Source: SYIM01 sp039800325
GTDB taxonomy: Bacteria; Pseudomonadota; Gammaproteobacteria; Burkholderiales; Burkholderiaceae_E
Length of the DNA: 19,194 nt
Reading direction: 5' to 3'
Assembly (NCBI GenBank): GCA_039800325.1
Contig: JBDLQY010000065.1
Location: 1-19,194, forward strand
How positions within the stretch are numbered: position 1 is the stretch's first letter; each line of letters opens with the position of its first letter. Both the position numbers and the translations under genes were made by a program. The notes below the pieces were generated by a model that had not been told where the DNA came from, made no database searches, and saw only the letters and a list, made by a program, of their open reading frames with translations. Below are positions 1-8,824 of the stretch, in pieces.

Positions 1-1087
1 TGGGCAGGTCGCGGGTTAGGCGTTCAGGTCGCAGATAAAGGCGCAGCGTGGCCTCCAGAGCCGCCAGGGGTAGTTTGCTCAGCCGGAAGGCTCGCTTCAT
101 GGGGAAGCGGCGGATACGCTCAACGACCGATCGTTCGCCGACAATCAGTCCGGCTTGAGGCCCGCCCAGCAGCTTGTCGCCGCTGAAGGTCACCACATGG
201 CAGCCGGCGGCAAGCTTCTCCTGCGGGAGTGGTTCGCGCGGCAGACCATAGGCAGCCAGGTCGATCAGAGAGCCACTGCCCAGATCGGTTGCAAGCGGTA
301 CGCCATGGCGTTGCGCGATCTGCGCAAGCTCGCTTTCATCGACCGAACTGGTAAAGCCCGCGATCGCATAATTGCTGGTGTGCACCTTCATGAGAAGGGC
401 TGTACGTTCGCCGATGGCGCGCTCGTAATCGGCTGCATGAGTGCGGTTGGTGGTACCCACTTCAACCAGCGTAGCGCCGGCGCTGGCCATGACATCGGGC
501 ATACGAAACGCACCGCCGATTTCAACCAGTTCGCCACGCGATACGATCACCTCACGGCCGCGTGCCAACGCTGCGATGGTCAGCAGTACCGCCGCCGCAT
601 TATTGTTGACCACGGTGGCCGCCTGCGCACCGGTGAGTGTGCACAGTAGTTCTTCGACCAGGCTGTCACGGTCGCCGCGCCCGCCTGCCTGCAGGTCGTA
701 CTCCAGATTGTTCGGTGCAGCCATCAGGGTCAGTATCTGCTGCAGCGCCTCATCGGCCAGCAGCGCTCTTCCCAGATTGGTATGGATCACCGTGCCGGTC
801 AGGTTGATCATAGGTCTCATGCGAGGCGCAAGCCGATCGGCCAGCCGCTCGCGAAGAGCCCTGACCAGTGCAGGCTCTTGAAGTCCGCTCACTGGAAGAT
901 CACCGACCAGAATCTGCTCGCGCAGGTCACTGAGCAGGGCACGCACCTGTGCAGTGATGAGGCTTACACCGTGTTCGGCCATTAGCGCAGTGATGACGCC
1001 TGAGCGCAGCAGTTTGTCGACTGCGGGCAGATCTCTAAGCTGGGCCTTTGAACCGTCTACGACGGATTGCTCGGGCCGCGGCGTCAT
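1..1087 (-). CDS. selA: L-seryl-tRNA(Sec) selenium transferase, 3' end beyond window
   Basis: This is the pyridoxal-phosphate enzyme that converts Ser-tRNA(Sec) to Sec-tRNA(Sec) using selenophosphate, in the cytoplasm. I translated about 362 codons from the ATG at 1087-1085; the gene continues past base 1, and the family is about 460-470 residues long. The N-terminus has the SelA-type opening with LPAVDKLLRS near residue 20. The centre carries NLTGTVIHTNLGRA, and the motif SGDKLLGGPQAG places the PLP lysine at about residue 305, close to Lys295 of E. coli SelA. The reading frame is the same as that of fdhE, whose TGA lies 18 codons upstream. No in-frame ATG lies between them and the ribosome binding site is weak, so translation may be coupled. 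Its presence next to a TGA-containing formate dehydrogenase gene explains how that gene is decoded. selB would be expected just outside the window, but this cannot be seen. Confidence 0.96.
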   Translation of the reverse strand, partial: MTPRPEQSVVDGSKAQLRDLPAVDKLLRSGVITALMAEHGVSLITAQVRALLSDLREQILVGDLPVSGLQEPALVRALRERLADRLAPRMRPMINLTGTVIHTNLGRALLADEALQQILTLMAAPNNLEYDLQAGGRGDRDSLVEELLCTLTGAQAATVVNNNAAAVLLTIAALARGREVIVSRGELVEIGGAFRMPDVMASAGATLVEVGTTNRTHAADYERAIGERTALLMKVHTSNYAIAGFTSSVDESELAQIAQRHGVPLATDLGSGSLIDLAAYGLPREPLPQEKLAAGCHVVTFSGDKLLGGPQAGLIVGERSVVERIRRFPMKRAFRLSKLPLAALEATLRLYLRPERLTRDLP

Positions 1088-1141
1088 GGCCGCACCGAGA
1101 TGGGTTGTTGCCTCATAAGCGATCAGCCGCGCGTCGGCATG

Positions 1142-2158
1142 TCATGGCCGCCCTGGATCGGAGGACGGCGCTGCGGCATCGGGATCGCCGAAGAGCAGCA
1201 TGAGGTTAACGCCATGACGTTGAAGGCCTGCTTCAGACACCAGCAGATCAAGTGGGAGACTGGCCAGGTCGTCTGCGACTGCGTCTACCTGCGGGTCGCG
1301 ATCAGTGTGCATGATCTTCAGATAGTGCTGGCAGCGATCACAGGTCTCGGCCTGGACGGCGGCAACCGAGACGCCCTCGGCACCTTCAGCGCCCGCGTGT
1401 TGCAGCGACTGATAGGCGATACCCTCTTCAGACAGGCAGTGGGTACAGCGAATACGAACCATATGCCACTGTGTGCCGCAGAGCGAGCACTGCAGGTAGC
1501 GCTGGCCCAGGAACTCACCTGCGGTTCGGGTGACGCTGGCTACCGGTCGTGAACCGCAGCAGGGGCACATGGTCTCGTCATCGGTGCGACCGAAGGGCCG
1601 ACCCCGCGACTTACTGGCGCCCGACTGCACGGCCAGCACGAGGTGTGTGAAGTACACCTGCAATGCTCCGGCAATGAGCGGCGCAGCGGCGAAATCAAGG
1701 CTACGGGTCACGCCAGTCAGGAGACAGTCGGCCTGGGCTTCAAGCCAAACATCGTCAGCGGTTTGAAGGCGTCGCATCACGGTAGCGGTCTGCGCGGGCG
1801 CATTAACAATCAGCGTATCGAGCATTTGCCTGAGGCCTGATCGCCATGCTGCATCGCGTGGCCAGTCGAGTGCGGATAAGGGAGGGGCTGATCGCTGCGC
1901 TGCCTGATCAAGCGCGGCCTCCCCGGGAAGCGCAACAGCGGGATAGTGGTCAAGCAGCTGCTGTTGGGCCTTGCACAACAGGGCCATGAACTGCAGAAAC
2001 TCGCCCATGGAGTGGTTGGCCGCCAGCTGACGCAGTCGCATCTCGCGCTCAGCGAAAAACCGACTGCGCTCGGGCCAGATGGCAAAAGGAATATCGCCGC
2101 CCCCGCGGGCAGCGATTTCCTCGGCCGACATGATTCGGACGGTGGCGGTCTGTGTCAT
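1142..2158 (-). CDS. fdhE: Formate dehydrogenase accessory protein FdhE
   Basis: FdhE is a cytoplasmic rubredoxin-like accessory protein needed for maturation or activity of Tat-exported respiratory formate dehydrogenases. This 338-residue protein has the family architecture: a helical N-terminal half (FAIWPERSRFFAERE near residue 25), then a C-terminal metal-binding region with four CxxC pairs at about Cys198/201 (CPCC), 224/227 (CSLC), 238/241 (CTHC) and 273/276 (CDRC). The length is slightly above the usual 300-310. It starts 51 bases after the gamma-subunit stop, in the order fdoG-H-I-fdhE also found in E. coli. The start at 2158 has only a weak upstream AGG. An internal ATG nine codons later (MSAEEIA) is an alternative start and would bring the length closer to the family norm. 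Confidence 0.95.
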   Translation of the reverse strand: MTQTATVRIMSAEEIAARGGGDIPFAIWPERSRFFAEREMRLRQLAANHSMGEFLQFMALLCKAQQQLLDHYPAVALPGEAALDQAAQRSAPPLSALDWPRDAAWRSGLRQMLDTLIVNAPAQTATVMRRLQTADDVWLEAQADCLLTGVTRSLDFAAAPLIAGALQVYFTHLVLAVQSGASKSRGRPFGRTDDETMCPCCGSRPVASVTRTAGEFLGQRYLQCSLCGTQWHMVRIRCTHCLSEEGIAYQSLQHAGAEGAEGVSVAAVQAETCDRCQHYLKIMHTDRDPQVDAVADDLASLPLDLLVSEAGLQRHGVNLMLLFGDPDAAAPSSDPGRP

Positions 2159-2209
2159 GTCAGCAGTCTAACCTGCCGCCGCCGCCGAATATCTGCGTGG
2201 CCCTACGGT

Positions 2210-2830
2210 TCAGCGGCCCTTGGTGACTTCCTGGTGCCATAGCGGGTGATTGGATCGGGCCCATGACTCGCTGACGGTGCCGCGCGTCATGGCTCGGATA
2301 GTGCCTTTCACCCAAATGGCGGCATACACATGCATGACTGTCGCCAAAATGAGAACCACCGCCGATACCGAGTGCAGCAGCACCGCCACCCGCATAGCCT
2401 CGACCGAGAAGTTGGGCGCAAAGTACGGACGCCAGAACATGAAGCCGGTGACCGTGAGCACCAGCAGGCTCAGGCTCATCAGCCAAAAGGTCATTTTTTG
2501 TCCGTAGTTGTATTTGCCCACCGGCGGCATGCCGGCCTTGTCGCCGCGAAGCATCTTGCCCATGTGCTTGCGCCATTCGCGGTCGGCCTGGGTGATGAGG
2601 TTGTCGCGCCAGAACTTCAGAAAAATAAGCGCAAAACCCAGCGTCATCAGCACACCCATGAAGGGATGCAGAATACGCGCCCACGAGCCGCCACCGAACA
2701 GATGCACGAAGAAAAAGAACGCCGGGTGGAAGAAGGCCAGCCCCGACAGGCCGGCCAACACGAACATCAGCGCGATGAACCAATGGTTCATGCGATCGCC
2801 GTCTTTGTATCGCTGAATCATTCTGCTCAT
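2210..2830 (-). CDS. fdoI: Formate dehydrogenase gamma subunit, cytochrome b556
   Basis: This is the membrane-anchoring di-heme cytochrome b of the respiratory formate dehydrogenase. It passes electrons from the beta subunit to quinone. It has 206 residues and about four transmembrane segments (roughly residues 15-37, 54-74, 112-133 and 149-173). The histidines at 16, 55, 153 and 167 fall two residues before His18, 57, 155 and 169 of E. coli FdnI as I remember them, so the heme ligands appear intact. I chose the ATG at 2830, which overlaps the beta stop as TGATG and has AAGGAG about eight bases upstream; a GTG one codon earlier is possible. The one-base overlap with fdoH indicates coupled translation. 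Confidence 0.96.
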   Translation of the reverse strand: MSRMIQRYKDGDRMNHWFIALMFVLAGLSGLAFFHPAFFFFVHLFGGGSWARILHPFMGVLMTLGFALIFLKFWRDNLITQADREWRKHMGKMLRGDKAGMPPVGKYNYGQKMTFWLMSLSLLVLTVTGFMFWRPYFAPNFSVEAMRVAVLLHSVSAVVLILATVMHVYAAIWVKGTIRAMTRGTVSESWARSNHPLWHQEVTKGR

Positions 2831-3705
2831 CACACTTTCTCCTTCTCGTCGGCTTTCTCTTCGATCGGGCCCACCTTCATGTAGTGGAAGAATCCGGCCA
2901 CAACCGCGCCAATCATGCCTGCGACCGCAAGCGGTTTAGCCAGCCCTTTCCACAGCGATACCAGCGGGTCGATGGTGGGATTGGCCGGCAGGTCTTCCAG
3001 TTGCGGTTTGTCAGCATGCTTGAGCACGTACATGACATGCGTGCCGCCCACACCTTGCGGGTTGTAAAGCCCGGCATTCTGGAAGCCCCGCTCTTTGAGC
3101 TCGCCTGCGCGCTTGACGCCATACGACTGCATGTCGTCCTTGGTGCCAAATGAAATGGCGCCAGTGGGACAGGTTTTGACGCATGCAGGCTCAAGACCGA
3201 CGCTGACGCGATCGGAGCACAAAGTGCACTTATAGGCTTTGTTGTCCTTCTCGCTGATACGCGGTACGTCGAAGGGGCAGCCCTTGACGCAGTAGCCGCA
3301 GCCAATGCAGTTCTCAGAAATAAAGTCAACGATGCCGTTGGCGTACTTGACAATGGCGCCCGGCGAAGGACAGGCTTTGAGACACCCTGGATCTTCGCAG
3401 TGCATGCAGCCGTCCTTGCGGATCAGCCACTCGAGCTTGCCGGCGGTGGGTTCAACCTCAAAGAACTTCATCACCGTCCAGGAGCTGGGTGTGAGGTCAC
3501 TGGGGTTGTCGTACACGCCGATGTTTGATCCGACCTCATCACGCAGGTCGTTCCAGTTCATGCAGGCCACCTGGCAGGCTTTGCAGCCGATGCACTTGGA
3601 TTCATCGATCAGCTTGGCGACTTGAGGAACCGCCTGCCGAACCTGTGGCGTGGGTAAAGTGGTCGCCGAGCGGGCGACCACGTCAAGGGATTGAAGACTG
3701 GCCAT
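2830..3705 (-). CDS. fdoH: Formate dehydrogenase beta subunit, four [4Fe-4S] clusters
   Basis: This is the electron-transfer subunit linking the molybdo-selenoenzyme alpha subunit to the cytochrome b subunit at the periplasmic side of the membrane. Of its 291 residues, sixteen cysteines form four cluster motifs: 38/41/44/48, 100/103/108/112, 133/136/139/143 and 160/163/175/179. One hydrophobic helix at about 257-276 is the C-terminal membrane anchor typical of FdnH/FdoH, followed by a charged tail rich in Glu and Lys. The protein has no signal peptide of its own; family members travel with the alpha subunit's Tat signal. The gene starts 10 bases after the fdoG stop, and a GAGGAG ribosome binding site overlaps that stop. 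Confidence 0.97.
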   Translation of the reverse strand: MASLQSLDVVARSATTLPTPQVRQAVPQVAKLIDESKCIGCKACQVACMNWNDLRDEVGSNIGVYDNPSDLTPSSWTVMKFFEVEPTAGKLEWLIRKDGCMHCEDPGCLKACPSPGAIVKYANGIVDFISENCIGCGYCVKGCPFDVPRISEKDNKAYKCTLCSDRVSVGLEPACVKTCPTGAISFGTKDDMQSYGVKRAGELKERGFQNAGLYNPQGVGGTHVMYVLKHADKPQLEDLPANPTIDPLVSLWKGLAKPLAVAGMIGAVVAGFFHYMKVGPIEEKADEKEKV

Positions 3706-3715
3706 GGCTTACTCC

Positions 3716-6700
3716 TCACGCCTTCTCGATGTTGACCAGGAACGCCTTGTATTCCGGCGTCTGCGAGTTTGCGTCGCCCACAAAAGGTGTCAGCGCATTG
3801 GCTAGATAGCCGTTTTGCGTAACTCCCTTGAAGCCCCAGTGAATGGGGATGCCTACGTGGTACAGCTTTTTGCCGTTGACCATCATGGTCGGCATGCGCT
3901 TGGTGACCACGCAGGCGGCGACGACCTCGCCGCGATTGGAGCGCACCTTGACCATATCACCCTGGCGGATACCTTTCTCGCGGGCCAGTTCTTCGCCGAT
4001 CTCGACGAAGGGGGCTGGCTGCGTGATGGCATTGCTGCGTGCGTGCTTGGTCCAGAAGTGCAGGTGCTCGGTCAGGCGGTAGGTGGTTGCCGCGTAGGGA
4101 AACTCCTCTTTCTTGCCAAACGCCTCCATGTCGCCCTTGTACACCCGCGCAGCAGGATTACTGACTGCCTTGGGGTTAGTGGGACACATGAGGTTGACGC
4201 CCACCGGCGTCTCGAATGGCTCGTAGTGCTCGGGGAACGGACCTTCCATCATGAGCGCGGCATGTAATCGCGCCACTCCCTCCGGATTCATGATGAAGGC
4301 GCCCACGTTCTGCTCGGGCGCTGCATCAGGCCGAATATCGGGAATATCTGCCCCACCGGCCCAGGTGCCGTTCCAGGACAGGTATTTACGGGAAGGATCC
4401 CAGGGTTTGCCATTGGCATCGGCGCTTGCCCGGTTGTACAGAATGCGCCGATTGGCCGGCCAGGAAAATCCCCAGTTGGGGAAGACGCCCAACCCGGTGG
4501 GGTCCGTGTTATCACGCCGCTGGGTAAGGTTGCCGGTAGGCCCAAACGATCCGCAATAAATCCAGTTGCCGCAGCTGGTGGATCCGTCGTCGCGCAGCAG
4601 CGCGAAGCCGCCCAGCTGCTCGCCCGCCCGCACCTGTACGGCACGGGGCGCATCTGGATTTCTGGGATCGGGCGGTGCCAGCAGATCGGTGAGGGCCCGG
4701 CCATTGATCTCACGCAGCACCTCGGTGGGCGAGGGCGCCGAGGGATTGAGATAGTTCCAGGTGAGGGCGGCAACTGGCTCGGGCAGTGCCCCGCCGTCTT
4801 TGGCGTATAGCTCGCGAATTTTCAGGAACAGGCGCGAGATGATTTCAGAGTCGACCTTGGCCTGACCCGGTGGATCAACCGCCTTTTCTTTCCAGCTGAT
4901 GACACGACTGGAGTTGGTGAAGGTGCCGGTCTCTTCAGCAAAGCAGGCGGTGGGCAGACGGAAAACCTCGGTGCGGATCTTGGCCGGATCCACATCATTC
5001 AGTGGCCCGAAATTCTTCCAGAACTCGCTGGTTTCGGTTTCGAGCGGATCAAATACCACCATGTACTTAAGCTTAGACAAACCCGCCGATAGCTTCTTTT
5101 TGTTGGGCACTGCTGCCAGCGGATTAAAGCCCTGGCACAGGAAGCCGTTCATCTTGCCCTGATGCATCAGCTCAAACATGGCCAGCACATCGTAGGCTCC
5201 GTCCCGCTTGGGCAGCCAGTCATACGCGAAGTCGTTATCCTTGGTGGCGGCTGCGCCGTAATACGCCTTCATCAGGCTGGTATGCCACTTGGGGAAGTTC
5301 TGCGTAAACGCCATCTGGTTGGGCCGCAGGGGCTTGGGCGTACGCGCGGCCAGGTACTTGGCACGCGTATCGTCACCGTCCATGGGCGCGCTCATGTAGC
5401 CCGACAGGTTCTCGGGCAGTGCGCACATGTCGGTGATACCCTGCACATTGGCATGTCCGCGCAGCGCATTGACACCGCCGCCCGGTCGGCCCATGTTGCC
5501 CAGCAACAGCTGGATCATGGCCATGGTGCGGATGTTCTGCGAACCCACCGAATGCTGTGTCCAGCCCAGGGCGTAAAGAATGGTCATCACTTTATTGGTG
5601 GCTGACGTCTCAGCCATCATTTCGCACACTTTCAGGAACTGATCCTTGGGCGTGCCCGTGATGCTGCTGACCAACTCTGGCGTGTAGCGCGAGTAGTGCT
5701 TCTTCATCTGCTGGAAAACGCACAGCGGATCCTGAAGGCTGTCGTCGGTCTTGACGAAACCGTCGGGCCCTATCTGATAGCCCCAGCTTGAACGATCGTA
5801 GCTGCGTTTGTCGGGATCGTAGCCACTGAAGAAACCATTCTCGAATTTGAAGCCTTCCTTGAGCAGAAAGCTCGCGTCCGTGTTGAGCTTGACGTAGTCG
5901 AGATGGATCTTGTTGCTGGAGAGCAGGTAGTTGATGACACCAGCCAGGAAGGCGATGTCTGTGCCCACCCGGATGGGCGCGTAGTAATCCGCTACCGCGG
6001 CACTGCGCGTAAAGCGCGGATCAACCACCACCAGTTTGGCTTTGCGGTGCTGCTGCGCCTCAGTCACCCATTTGAAGCCGCATGGGTGTGCCTCGGCGGC
6101 GTTTCCGCCCATGATCAGGACGAGGTCAGTGTTCTTGATATCCGTCCATGAGTTGGTCATCGCTCCGCGACCGAATGTCGGGCCCAGACTGGACACCGTC
6201 GGTGCGTGTCAGATGCGCGCTTGCGTATCAACGGCGACCATTCCCAGGCCGCGCGCCATCTTCACCGTGAGATAACCGGACTCGTTGCTGGAGGCCGAGG
6301 AACACAGAATGCCGGTGGTGTTCCAGCGGTTGACCGTGACGCCCGCAGCGTTGGTCTTGATGAGGTTTGCATCGCGATCAGCCTTCATGTGCTTGGCCAC
6401 GCGAGTAAGCGCCTCATCCCAGGAGATGGTTTTCCACTGATTGGATCCAGGTTCGCGCACCTGCGGCTCTTTGAGCCGGTTGGGCGACTGGATCATGTCC
6501 ATGACGCCCGCGCCTTTCGGGCACAGGGTACCGCGGTTGACCGGATGGTCGGGATCACCTTCCACGTGGATGATGGACGCCTTGACGTTCTTCGCCTTGT
6601 CGCCCAACGTGTACATGATCATGCCGCAGCTGACTGAGCAGTAAGGGCAGGTGCTGCGGGTTTCGGTGGTTCGAGCCAGTTTGAAGTTACGCGTCTCGGC

Positions 6701-6796
6701 AATGGCTGCCGATGGCGAAAACCCAAGAGCCGCAAGACTGGAACCTACCAGTCCCGCGGTACTGACCCGGAAGAATTGCCTCCGGTTCATGTCCAT
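3716..6796 (-). CDS. fdoG: Formate dehydrogenase alpha subunit, selenocysteine-containing
   Basis: This is the molybdenum bis-MGD catalytic subunit that oxidises formate to CO2, exported to the periplasm by the Tat pathway. Read through the in-frame TGA at 6211-6209, it is 1026 residues, close to the 1015-1016 of E. coli FdnG/FdoG. The start at 6796 has AGGAGG ten bases upstream and gives MDMNRRQFFRVSTAG, a twin-arginine signal with cleavage predicted after AIA at about residue 33. The [4Fe-4S] cysteines are 50, 53, 57 and 92. The TGA is codon 196, the same number as Sec196 in FdnG, and is followed by HAPTVSSLGPTFGRGAMTNSW, the conserved active-site context beginning with His197. The C-terminal half contains the MGD-binding molydopterin-dinucleotide domain. 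Conservation on both sides of the TGA rules out a pseudogene. An upstream in-frame ATG at 6868 is less likely because it would bury the Tat signal. Confidence 0.97.
6179..6211 (-). promoter_or_regulatory. Bacterial SECIS element with Sec UGA codon of fdoG
   Basis: In the mRNA, with the U of UGA as position 1, bases 14-33 fold into a hairpin. CGG (14-16) pairs with CCG (31-33), U17 is bulged, GUCC (18-21) pairs with GGGC (27-30), and the loop is AGUCU (22-26). The bulged U17 and loop G23-U24 are the features that E. coli SelB recognises in fdhF and fdnG SECIS RNA, and they occur here at the same positions. This directs selenocysteine insertion at codon 196. The element lies wholly within the coding sequence, as is usual in bacteria. 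Confidence 0.93.
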
Positions 6797-6850
6797 GGTG
6801 TCGCGTCCTCCTGTGCCCGGACCAAGCCGGGAATTGTCGTTGTGTAAAGC

Positions 6851-6871
6851 GGATGCCCCGGCGGGCATTCC
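6851..6871 (-). other. Hairpin at the 5' end of the fdoG leader
   Basis: On the minus strand, ATGCCC and GGGCAT (6868-6863 and 6858-6853) form a six-pair stem around a GCCG loop. Two more G-C pairs can form beyond a single bulged A. It lies just downstream of the proposed -10 box, so the transcript would begin at or near the stem. No U-run follows, so it is not a typical terminator. A role in mRNA stability or in starting translation is only a guess. Confidence 0.35.
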
Positions 6872-6874
6872 GCA

Positions 6875-6903
6875 AGTATCTTCTTGTGTGTTGACAAAAG
6901 CAA
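6875..6903 (-). promoter_or_regulatory. Candidate sigma-70 promoter for the formate dehydrogenase operon
   Basis: On the minus strand, TTGCTT (6903-6898) and GATACT (6880-6875) are separated by 17 bases. The matches to consensus are 3 of 6 and 4 of 6. The -10 box ends 78 bases before the fdoG start. The intergenic region (6797-7004) is the only long gap upstream of the operon, which supports a promoter here. I found no clear FNR, NarL or sigma-54 site. Confidence 0.4.
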
Positions 6904-7004
6904 TGGCTAGATGGAAGCGACGCCTGCCACCGCGCGGCGAGCGCAGAGTGTTCTGTGGTCGAGCAAGCGCTTAGGTCCGGATGCGAACCAGGGTTTTCCC
7001 GCGC

Positions 7005-8297
7005 TCAATTGCCGTACACGAGATTCGGCAGCCACAGGGTCAATTGCGGGAAGACGCTGACCAGTACCAGAACGACCATCATGGAGCCCAGATAGGGCAG
7101 CACCTCAAGGGTGTAGTCCTCCATGCGAACCTTCAGCACCTGAGAACTGATAAACATCATCTGCCCAACCGGAGGTGTGACACCTGCAATCGTCAGGTTC
7201 ATCACCAGCACCACACCGAAGTGAACGGGGTCGATGCCCAGCTTGGACAGCACTGGCACGAAGATAGGCGTGAGAATAATGAGCGCAGAAGTGCCTTCGA
7301 TGGCGGTGCCAAAGACAATCAGCGCTGCGTTAATCAGCAGCAGCAACAGCATGGGATCGCGGGTGACCGAAATAAGCCAGGCAGCCAGCTGTGGTGGTAA
7401 TCGTTCCCAGGCCAGATAAAATCCAAACGCGCCAGCGGCGCAGACCATGATCATCACCGAGGCGGTATCCAGCGCGGTCTCTTTCAGCAGCAGCGGCAGG
7501 TCGCGCAGCTTGAGCGTTCGGTATGCGAAGCGCCCAACCAGAATGACGTAGAGCACGGTGATGGCGCCCGCCTCAGTTGGTGTGAAGATGCCGTAGCGAA
7601 TTCCAACAATGATGAAGACCGGAATCGATAGCGCCCACAACGCCTCGCGCAGTGCCCGTAAAACCTCGCTGCCCCCGGCAAATCGCGGTCTCAGCGGCAG
7701 ATAGCCTCGCCGACGAGACACGACGGCAGTCACCACCATCAGCGAGGCAGCAATCAAAAGACCAGGAATGACGCCGCCGATGAACAGTCGTCCGACCGAG
7801 GCATCAGCGATATAGCCGTAGATGATGAGACCGATGGAGGGCGGAATCAGCGACGCGATGATGGATGAGCAGGAGGTGATCACCGCGGCAAATGCCGGGC
7901 TGTAGCCGTTGCGCGTCATCTCTGGGCCCAGTACCTTGGCCAGCATGGCGGCATCGGCGCTCGATGAAGCGGTGAGTCCGCCCAGGAGGGTAGCCAATAC
8001 CGTGCACATCTGCGCGAGCGCGCCTGTCAGATGGCCGGCCAGCGCATCCGCCAGCTGCAGCAGCTTGCGTGTGATGCCAGCGCGATTCATGATGGCACCG
8101 GCCAGCACGAAGAACGGTATGGCCAAAAGCGGGTAAGAGTCGGTGGCCGAAACCATCTTCTGCACAAAGATGTTAAGGGGTACCCCACCGTCGAGCAGGA
8201 AGAAGGACAGCGCACTAATGGCGATGGCGAAGGCGATGGGCGTTCCCAGTGCGAACAACACCAGCATGATGATGCTGGGCGCCCAGTCAACCAGCAT
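7005..8297 (-). CDS. dctM: TRAP transporter large permease (DctM family)
   Basis: This is the large membrane subunit of a tripartite ATP-independent periplasmic transporter, the sodium-driven translocation channel for small acids. It has 430 residues, typical for the family, with about 11-13 hydrophobic segments throughout. Family landmarks include PLLAIPFFVLAGAIMNRAGI near residue 55, ASSSADAAMLAKVLGPEM near 110, SSIIASLIPPSIGLIIYG near 140 and ITPPVG-like VTPPVGQMMFISS near 377. I chose the ATG at 8297, which overlaps the end of dctQ by 11 bases; starts further upstream would add a hydrophilic tail that is unusual for the family. It is the last gene of the TRAP unit, followed by 208 bases before fdoG. 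Confidence 0.94.
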   Translation of the reverse strand: MLVDWAPSIIMLVLFALGTPIAFAIAISALSFFLLDGGVPLNIFVQKMVSATDSYPLLAIPFFVLAGAIMNRAGITRKLLQLADALAGHLTGALAQMCTVLATLLGGLTASSSADAAMLAKVLGPEMTRNGYSPAFAAVITSCSSIIASLIPPSIGLIIYGYIADASVGRLFIGGVIPGLLIAASLMVVTAVVSRRRGYLPLRPRFAGGSEVLRALREALWALSIPVFIIVGIRYGIFTPTEAGAITVLYVILVGRFAYRTLKLRDLPLLLKETALDTASVMIMVCAAGAFGFYLAWERLPPQLAAWLISVTRDPMLLLLLINAALIVFGTAIEGTSALIILTPIFVPVLSKLGIDPVHFGVVLVMNLTIAGVTPPVGQMMFISSQVLKVRMEDYTLEVLPYLGSMMVVLVLVSVFPQLTLWLPNLVYGN

Positions 8298-8811
8298 GCG
8301 TCTCTCGCGTGGCGTCCACCGTCCAGGTGCGGCCACGAATGATCTGAATCGTGCGGATGATCATCAGCACTGAGCTGGCGGCCACCGGGCCGTACAGAAA
8401 GGTCTGCGGCATGCGCAGTACTGGGCTGGGGCTATCCCAGGTATCGATTGAAAAGCGAATGCCGAACCAGGTCATGAAGCTGTAGAACGCAATCAGCAGA
8501 AGGTGATTGAACCAGCGCGTGATGCGCTGGCCCAGCATAGGCAGCCGATCAGTGAGCACATCGATCGCAGGGTGCAACCGATACTTGATGCAGGCCGCCG
8601 CACCAAAGAAAACCGCCCAGGCGAATCCCAGCGTGGCCACCTCGCTGGCCCAGGCGGCCGGCTGCTCAGTGATGTAGCGGGTGACCACGCCCCAGCTGAC
8701 CGACAACACGATCACACTAACTGCAACGCAGGCGATGATCTCCTCAAACTGGTCAATCAGCCAGGCAAGGCCCTTGGGCCTGGCGATTGAGCCCGAGTCG
8801 CTTAAAGGCAC
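8287..8811 (-). CDS. dctQ: TRAP transporter small permease (DctQ family)
   Basis: This is the small membrane subunit of the TRAP transporter, which pairs with DctM. Its 174 residues contain four hydrophobic segments (about 26-48, 58-78, 98-120 and 130-150). The region AAWASEVATLGFAWAVFFGAA matches the conserved DctQ motif around a W-x-E-E/V core, and AIDVLTDRLP follows the second helix. The only plausible start is the GTG at 8811, which has a poor ribosome binding site and lies 13 bases after the dctP stop, so coupled translation is likely. The N-terminus before the first helix is about 20 residues and polar. Confidence 0.92.
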   Translation of the reverse strand: MPLSDSGSIARPKGLAWLIDQFEEIIACVAVSVIVLSVSWGVVTRYITEQPAAWASEVATLGFAWAVFFGAAACIKYRLHPAIDVLTDRLPMLGQRITRWFNHLLLIAFYSFMTWFGIRFSIDTWDSPSPVLRMPQTFLYGPVAASSVLMIIRTIQIIRGRTWTVDATRETHAG

Positions 8812-8824
8812 GGCGGTACTGGCT

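Noticed and set aside
155..649. Plus-strand open frame of 164 codons opposite selA
   Set aside because: The minus strand reads as SelA with its PLP-lysine motif across this whole stretch.
2160..2783. Minus-strand frame of 207 codons overlapping the gamma subunit
   Set aside because: It is the gamma-subunit sequence read one frame off; the true frame has the heme histidines and four helices.
6196..6211. Stop codon splitting fdoG, read as a nonsense mutation or pseudogene
   Set aside because: The TGA is at the conserved Sec position, the protein is conserved on both sides in the same frame, a SECIS hairpin follows, and selA is present.
6797..6868. Upstream ATG at 6868 as the start of fdoG
   Set aside because: It would put 24 residues before the Tat signal, while the ATG at 6796 has an AGGAGG site and the normal signal length. 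The stretch also lies over the leader hairpin.
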